Both the position numbers and the translations under genes were made by a program. The notes below the pieces were generated by a model. That model was not told the DNA's origin, searched no databases, and saw only the letters and a program-made list of their open reading frames with translations. A stretch of DNA of 64,000 bases from Bacillota bacterium (GTDB taxonomy: Bacteria > Bacillota > Clostridia > Acetivibrionales > DTU013). Shown piece after piece: positions 61,287 to 64,000 of this stretch (its first letter is position 1; each line of letters starts with the position of its first letter). Location: positions 1 through 64,000 of the forward strand of contig JAEYRB010000003.1 in assembly GCA_023409735.1 (NCBI GenBank). Direction: 5' to 3'.

Positions 61287-62402
61287 TCAGATAGAGTTTT
61301 TCAGTTCTATTAATGCTTCTAGGGCTCTGCTGTCGGCAATTTTGCATTCGTCGATCAGTGCTGCGAGCTGCTGCCTTACTTCAAGTTTTCCTATGTTTTG
61401 CATTTGCTTTTCATCCCTGGCATAGCCGCCGAGAACATCTGCCATTTTCCATACATTTGATGATACCTTCTGGAATTGCTCTTCAGCACGCCCGCAAAGC
61501 TCCTTAAGCTCCGGAAGCTCTCCGGCCAGCCTTTTCATAAACATGGCTGCATTATGGCGGCCGTCTGCCAAGCAATCCATAGCATCACCATGGCACATCA
61601 GTCGTTCTGCTAAAATCGGCAGGATAGCATTTGAAGGAAAATCCGATTTACTCAAAATGGCTTTCTTCCATGCATCATAAGCATCGAGACCTTTTGCAAA
61701 TTTTTGTTTATCCTTACCGTAAAGTCGTCCGGTCATGACCGTGATCGCATTCTCGATTATGCTTTTTGTACTCACTATGGGTTTTATGATTTCGCTCATT
61801 GAAATCACAGCAATAGTGGACTCATTCTCCCACCATTTATCTGTTATATAGTAGCCTGATTCGTCAAACCTCACATGAGAGGCGAATTCAGATGCATCCT
61901 GGAAAAAGTTCCATCCAAGCAAGGCAGCTCCATTTTCCCTATAGCCTGTAATTATACAGGCCTCAGATGGTCCAATTATTCCGAGAGCAATGCAGGGAAG
62001 ACCTTTATCGATCTGCGCCTTTATAAAGCTGATAAAATCCTCTTTACTATCTGATTTTGCATTGGTTTTAAATTCCACATCGCACTGGGCTTCTTTCCTT
62101 GTCAATATATCAAAATCACGCCCTAATGCTTCTATGCCTAGTCTGTACACCTTCTCAGGATCATCAAAGGTATGCATGACATCCACATTTCCGCCGTTCC
62201 ATGAGGTAGTGTCCCAGGTCAGACGAAAAGCGGCGCCTGAAGCAGCCATTACAAAGTCTATACCTATATCCTGACCAAGATAATTTGCGCAGCTTTTTAC
62301 ACACATAGGGTAAGGAGTGCAACCATCAAAACCATAACTGACCTTGGGAATGCCATATAATACAACGCTGTTTTCACATGTATATTTTGATTGATTATTC
62401 AT
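61287..62402 (-). CDS. Unknown BtrH/C39-like N-terminal domain protein paired with AraC
   Basis: A 371-residue protein without signal peptide. The first 60 residues, with FDGCTPYPMCVKSCANYLGQ (Cys and His-type spacing) followed by MAASGAAFRLTW, resemble the N-terminal domain found in butirosin BtrH-like and C39 peptidase-related proteins. Further on, LLGWNFFQDASEFASHVRF looks like another catalytic-type part; the last 130 residues are helical. Its function is unknown. The upstream AraC gene overlaps it by 4 bases, so regulator and protein are one unit. Confidence 0.55.
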   Translation of the reverse strand: MNNQSKYTCENSVVLYGIPKVSYGFDGCTPYPMCVKSCANYLGQDIGIDFVMAASGAAFRLTWDTTSWNGGNVDVMHTFDDPEKVYRLGIEALGRDFDILTRKEAQCDVEFKTNAKSDSKEDFISFIKAQIDKGLPCIALGIIGPSEACIITGYRENGAALLGWNFFQDASEFASHVRFDESGYYITDKWWENESTIAVISMSEIIKPIVSTKSIIENAITVMTGRLYGKDKQKFAKGLDAYDAWKKAILSKSDFPSNAILPILAERLMCHGDAMDCLADGRHNAAMFMKRLAGELPELKELCGRAEEQFQKVSSNVWKMADVLGGYARDEKQMQNIGKLEVRQQLAALIDECKIADSRALEALIELKNSI

Positions 62403-62818
62403 GATTTATCATCCTTTCTCTTTTCTTGATTTAACAGTCCAATACCATACACACTGGCACAAAGAGGGATTCTGCCAATTGGTGGGCGCCTTTGCCTGAA
62501 CTCAGTAGGCGTAAGACTTGTAATGCGCTTAAATGCTCTAGTGAAAGTATCATGACTTGTAAATCCATATTTTGTTGCAATATCGAGTATGCTTTGTTCA
62601 CTATGCAGAATTTCAAAAGCTGCATTGGCTATCTTTCTATTAAGTACATACTTCGACAGAGACGTCCCTGTTATTTTTGCAAATATATCGCGGATATGTG
62701 CTAATGAGAAGCCTATTGCTTTTTCCAGCTCAGCATAGTTTAATTTTTCCTGAATTCTGTTTTCAACAAATGCAATTACCGACCATATTATGAAGAAATA
62801 ATCCATTTGCATCACCAC
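62399..62818 (-). CDS. AraC-type DNA-binding protein (short)
   Basis: A 139-residue protein that is little more than the AraC DNA-binding domain: NYAELEKAIGFSLAHIRDIF for the first HTH and ILDIATKYGFTSHDTFTRAF for the second, ending in LTPTEFRQRRPPIG. There is no sensor domain. Its stop overlaps the next gene's start by 4 bases. It probably activates its own operon or works with the downstream protein. Confidence 0.88.
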   Translation of the reverse strand: MVMQMDYFFIIWSVIAFVENRIQEKLNYAELEKAIGFSLAHIRDIFAKITGTSLSKYVLNRKIANAAFEILHSEQSILDIATKYGFTSHDTFTRAFKRITSLTPTEFRQRRPPIGRIPLCASVYGIGLLNQEKRKDDKS

Positions 62819-62919
62819 AAATTTCCTTCATGAAGTAAGCTTAGTATATCATACTCAACGGATTTTTCTCGACGATTTTAAGGAAGATTGTAACAAGTAA
62901 CATAAATTGATTTTGCAAT

Positions 62920-62953
62920 AAAAGGCCCCTTTCAATGAAACACTTGAAAGGGG
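62920..62953 (-). terminator. Terminator of the Ca-loop protein gene
   Basis: CCCCTTTCAA/TTGAAAGGGG stem with an eight-base loop; TTTTATT follows on the minus strand. The gap to 63060 shows nothing else. Confidence 0.75.
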
Positions 62954-63060
62954 AGTATATCAAATTTTATTAATATCGCCGGATACTTTTATCTATAAGG
63001 GAGTGTTAAACTATTTGAGATATAAAACTATATATACAGAAGTATAGTAATATCTATACG

Positions 63061-64000
63061 CTATATTGCCAGATCTATATGCTGTATTGTCCCCGGTGTG
63101 CCATTTTCATTTAGAAAAATGCCTGTTTTTCTTATCTGTCCCTGCAACTGATTTTGTGAGTCTTTTATATTGTAATCTGTATTAATGTTTCCTAGATATA
63201 TGGCGCCAATACCCTTTTGTCCAAGAGCAAACAATTGGTCATTACCATTTGCATCCTTTGTCCATATGCGAAGCTTATCATAAATTGGGTCATTTTCATC
63301 AATCCAGTTATTATTATCAGTATCATACTGTGCCAGATCTGAAAAGCCATCACCTGAATTAGGGCCAAAGAGCTCATTTCCATCGTTAATTGTACCGTCA
63401 GAATTCAGATCAAGTGCTAAAAAGCCACTGCCCGGTGCTACAAAGGATATATTGTCCAGTTTGCCATCTGAGTCGATATCGAAGGAGTATTTCTTTTCTG
63501 TTAATGAAGGAGCGTTTCCACTAAAATTTATTACCAGTGGATCAATTCTAACAGCATCACCTGCCCTGATGCTTATACTCTGTCTGAGGGCGAATTCCCT
63601 GGACATGCTTAGCTGAACAGACAGATTAATTTGCCTGCCATCTGAGGTCGTGACAATTCCCTCAGCTGAAAATGACAGCTTTTGCTGCTCAAAATAAGAC
63701 TCCTGCAGCCTGTAATCAATACCCCAGCCTTGCCTTTGTGGAGGTATAGGATTAAGTGCAGGTACAGGTGCAGGAGCCGCTCTTGTTATACCGTGCATAC
63801 CATCATCAACATTCTCAATTTTGATTCCGCTTGGCAAAACAAATTTAAACTTCTTTCCTGTCAGATGCTCAATAAACTTCTGAAAAAGTAATATTTTTCG
63901 TTTCTCTGTATCACTTATGTCGAAGCCAGGTTTCTCGGAACCATTTGCTTTATCGACTGCAATGCTGACCCCATCCTTATTTGTAAGCAGCGAGCTGGCT
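63061..64000 (-). CDS. Ca-loop (VCBS/dockerin-like) protein, 5' end beyond window
   Basis: The frame runs open to the window's right edge. The first residues read SLLTNKDGVSIAVDKANG and continue through QKFIEHLTGKKFKF, so an internal TTG at 63837 is not the start. The last 130 residues hold Ca-loop motifs: DIDSDGKLDN, DLNSDGTINDGNELF and DTDNNNWIDENDP, similar to dockerin- or VCBS-type EF-hand loops, then WTKDANGNDQLFALGQKGIG. It is likely a secreted or surface protein, but the signal peptide is outside the window. At least 313 residues are present. Confidence 0.75.
   Translation of the reverse strand, partial: ASSLLTNKDGVSIAVDKANGSEKPGFDISDTEKRKILLFQKFIEHLTGKKFKFVLPSGIKIENVDDGMHGITRAAPAPVPALNPIPPQRQGWGIDYRLQESYFEQQKLSFSAEGIVTTSDGRQINLSVQLSMSREFALRQSISIRAGDAVRIDPLVINFSGNAPSLTEKKYSFDIDSDGKLDNISFVAPGSGFLALDLNSDGTINDGNELFGPNSGDGFSDLAQYDTDNNNWIDENDPIYDKLRIWTKDANGNDQLFALGQKGIGAIYLGNINTDYNIKDSQNQLQGQIRKTGIFLNENGTPGTIQHIDLAI

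Noticed and set aside
1..64000. CRISPR arrays, riboswitches and prophage genes
   Set aside because: No regularly spaced repeat array, no recognised riboswitch pattern and no structural phage genes were seen. The repeats listed are too few and irregular for CRISPR.

Overview
The window looks like a chromosomal stretch of a low-GC, spore-forming, motile, plant-polysaccharide-using Clostridia member (Ruminiclostridium/Acetivibrio-like). Support comes from CotS-type spore-coat genes, an almost canonical SigH gene, AT-rich codon use, strong GGAGG ribosome sites with frequent TTG/GTG starts, SLH and Ca-loop surface proteins, and GH5 and GH43 enzymes. The species is inferred, not proven.

Layout. 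0-7 kb (minus): the tip of a transposase gene, then a spore-coat polysaccharide operon (two CotS-like kinase-fold proteins, a CotSA-like glycosyltransferase with a long tail, UDP-glucose dehydrogenase, nucleotide-sugar epimerase) and an amphi-Trp protein. 7-12 kb (plus): lipoate ligase, Mini-RNase III, RlmB with a Gly-rich repeat head, SigH, and tRNA-Gly and tRNA-Thr genes followed by rearranged tRNA-Thr fragments. 12.5-17.5 kb: an accessory island with a secreted Ntn hydrolase, a tight three-gene operon (primase-fold protein, HELGH metallopeptidase, Cys-cluster protein) that I cannot match to a known system, a Panacea/DUF4065 fragment and an IS200 transposase remnant. 17.5-30 kb: SLH surface protein, DinB-like protein, ABC-F ATPase with a terminator and tandem repeat in its upstream region, DUF4256, rifampin ADP-ribosyltransferase, a BlaI/M56 sensor pair with a palindromic operator inside its promoter, a cell-wall amidase, a zinc alcohol dehydrogenase with a decayed partial copy beside it, and an XRE regulator.

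30-42 kb (plus): a MalT/LuxR-type ATPase regulator, then a complete chemotaxis set: DUF2442 protein, MCP, CheA, CheW, CheR, CheB, CheD and a PAS/HD-GYP phosphodiesterase. 42-54.5 kb (plus): a sugar locus with a LacI regulator, two iron alcohol dehydrogenase paralogues, a lipoprotein solute-binding protein and two permeases with no ATPase, a cytoplasmic GH5 enzyme, a sorbitol/xylitol-type dehydrogenase and an L-fucose/arabinose isomerase-like enzyme. The set implies import of an oligosaccharide, cytoplasmic cleavage and an isomerase/polyol redox route. 54.8-64 kb: GNAT, an AraC regulator divergent from a GH43 enzyme, a lipoprotein, hflK-hflC, an AraC/C39-like pair and the 3' part of a large Ca-loop protein.

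The most unusual items are the three-gene primase-fold/metallopeptidase/Cys-cluster operon; a dispersed repeat of about 62 bp present four times (two in tandem), each just downstream of a T-tract and at two of three loci directly after a terminator hairpin; and the tRNA-Thr fragments.
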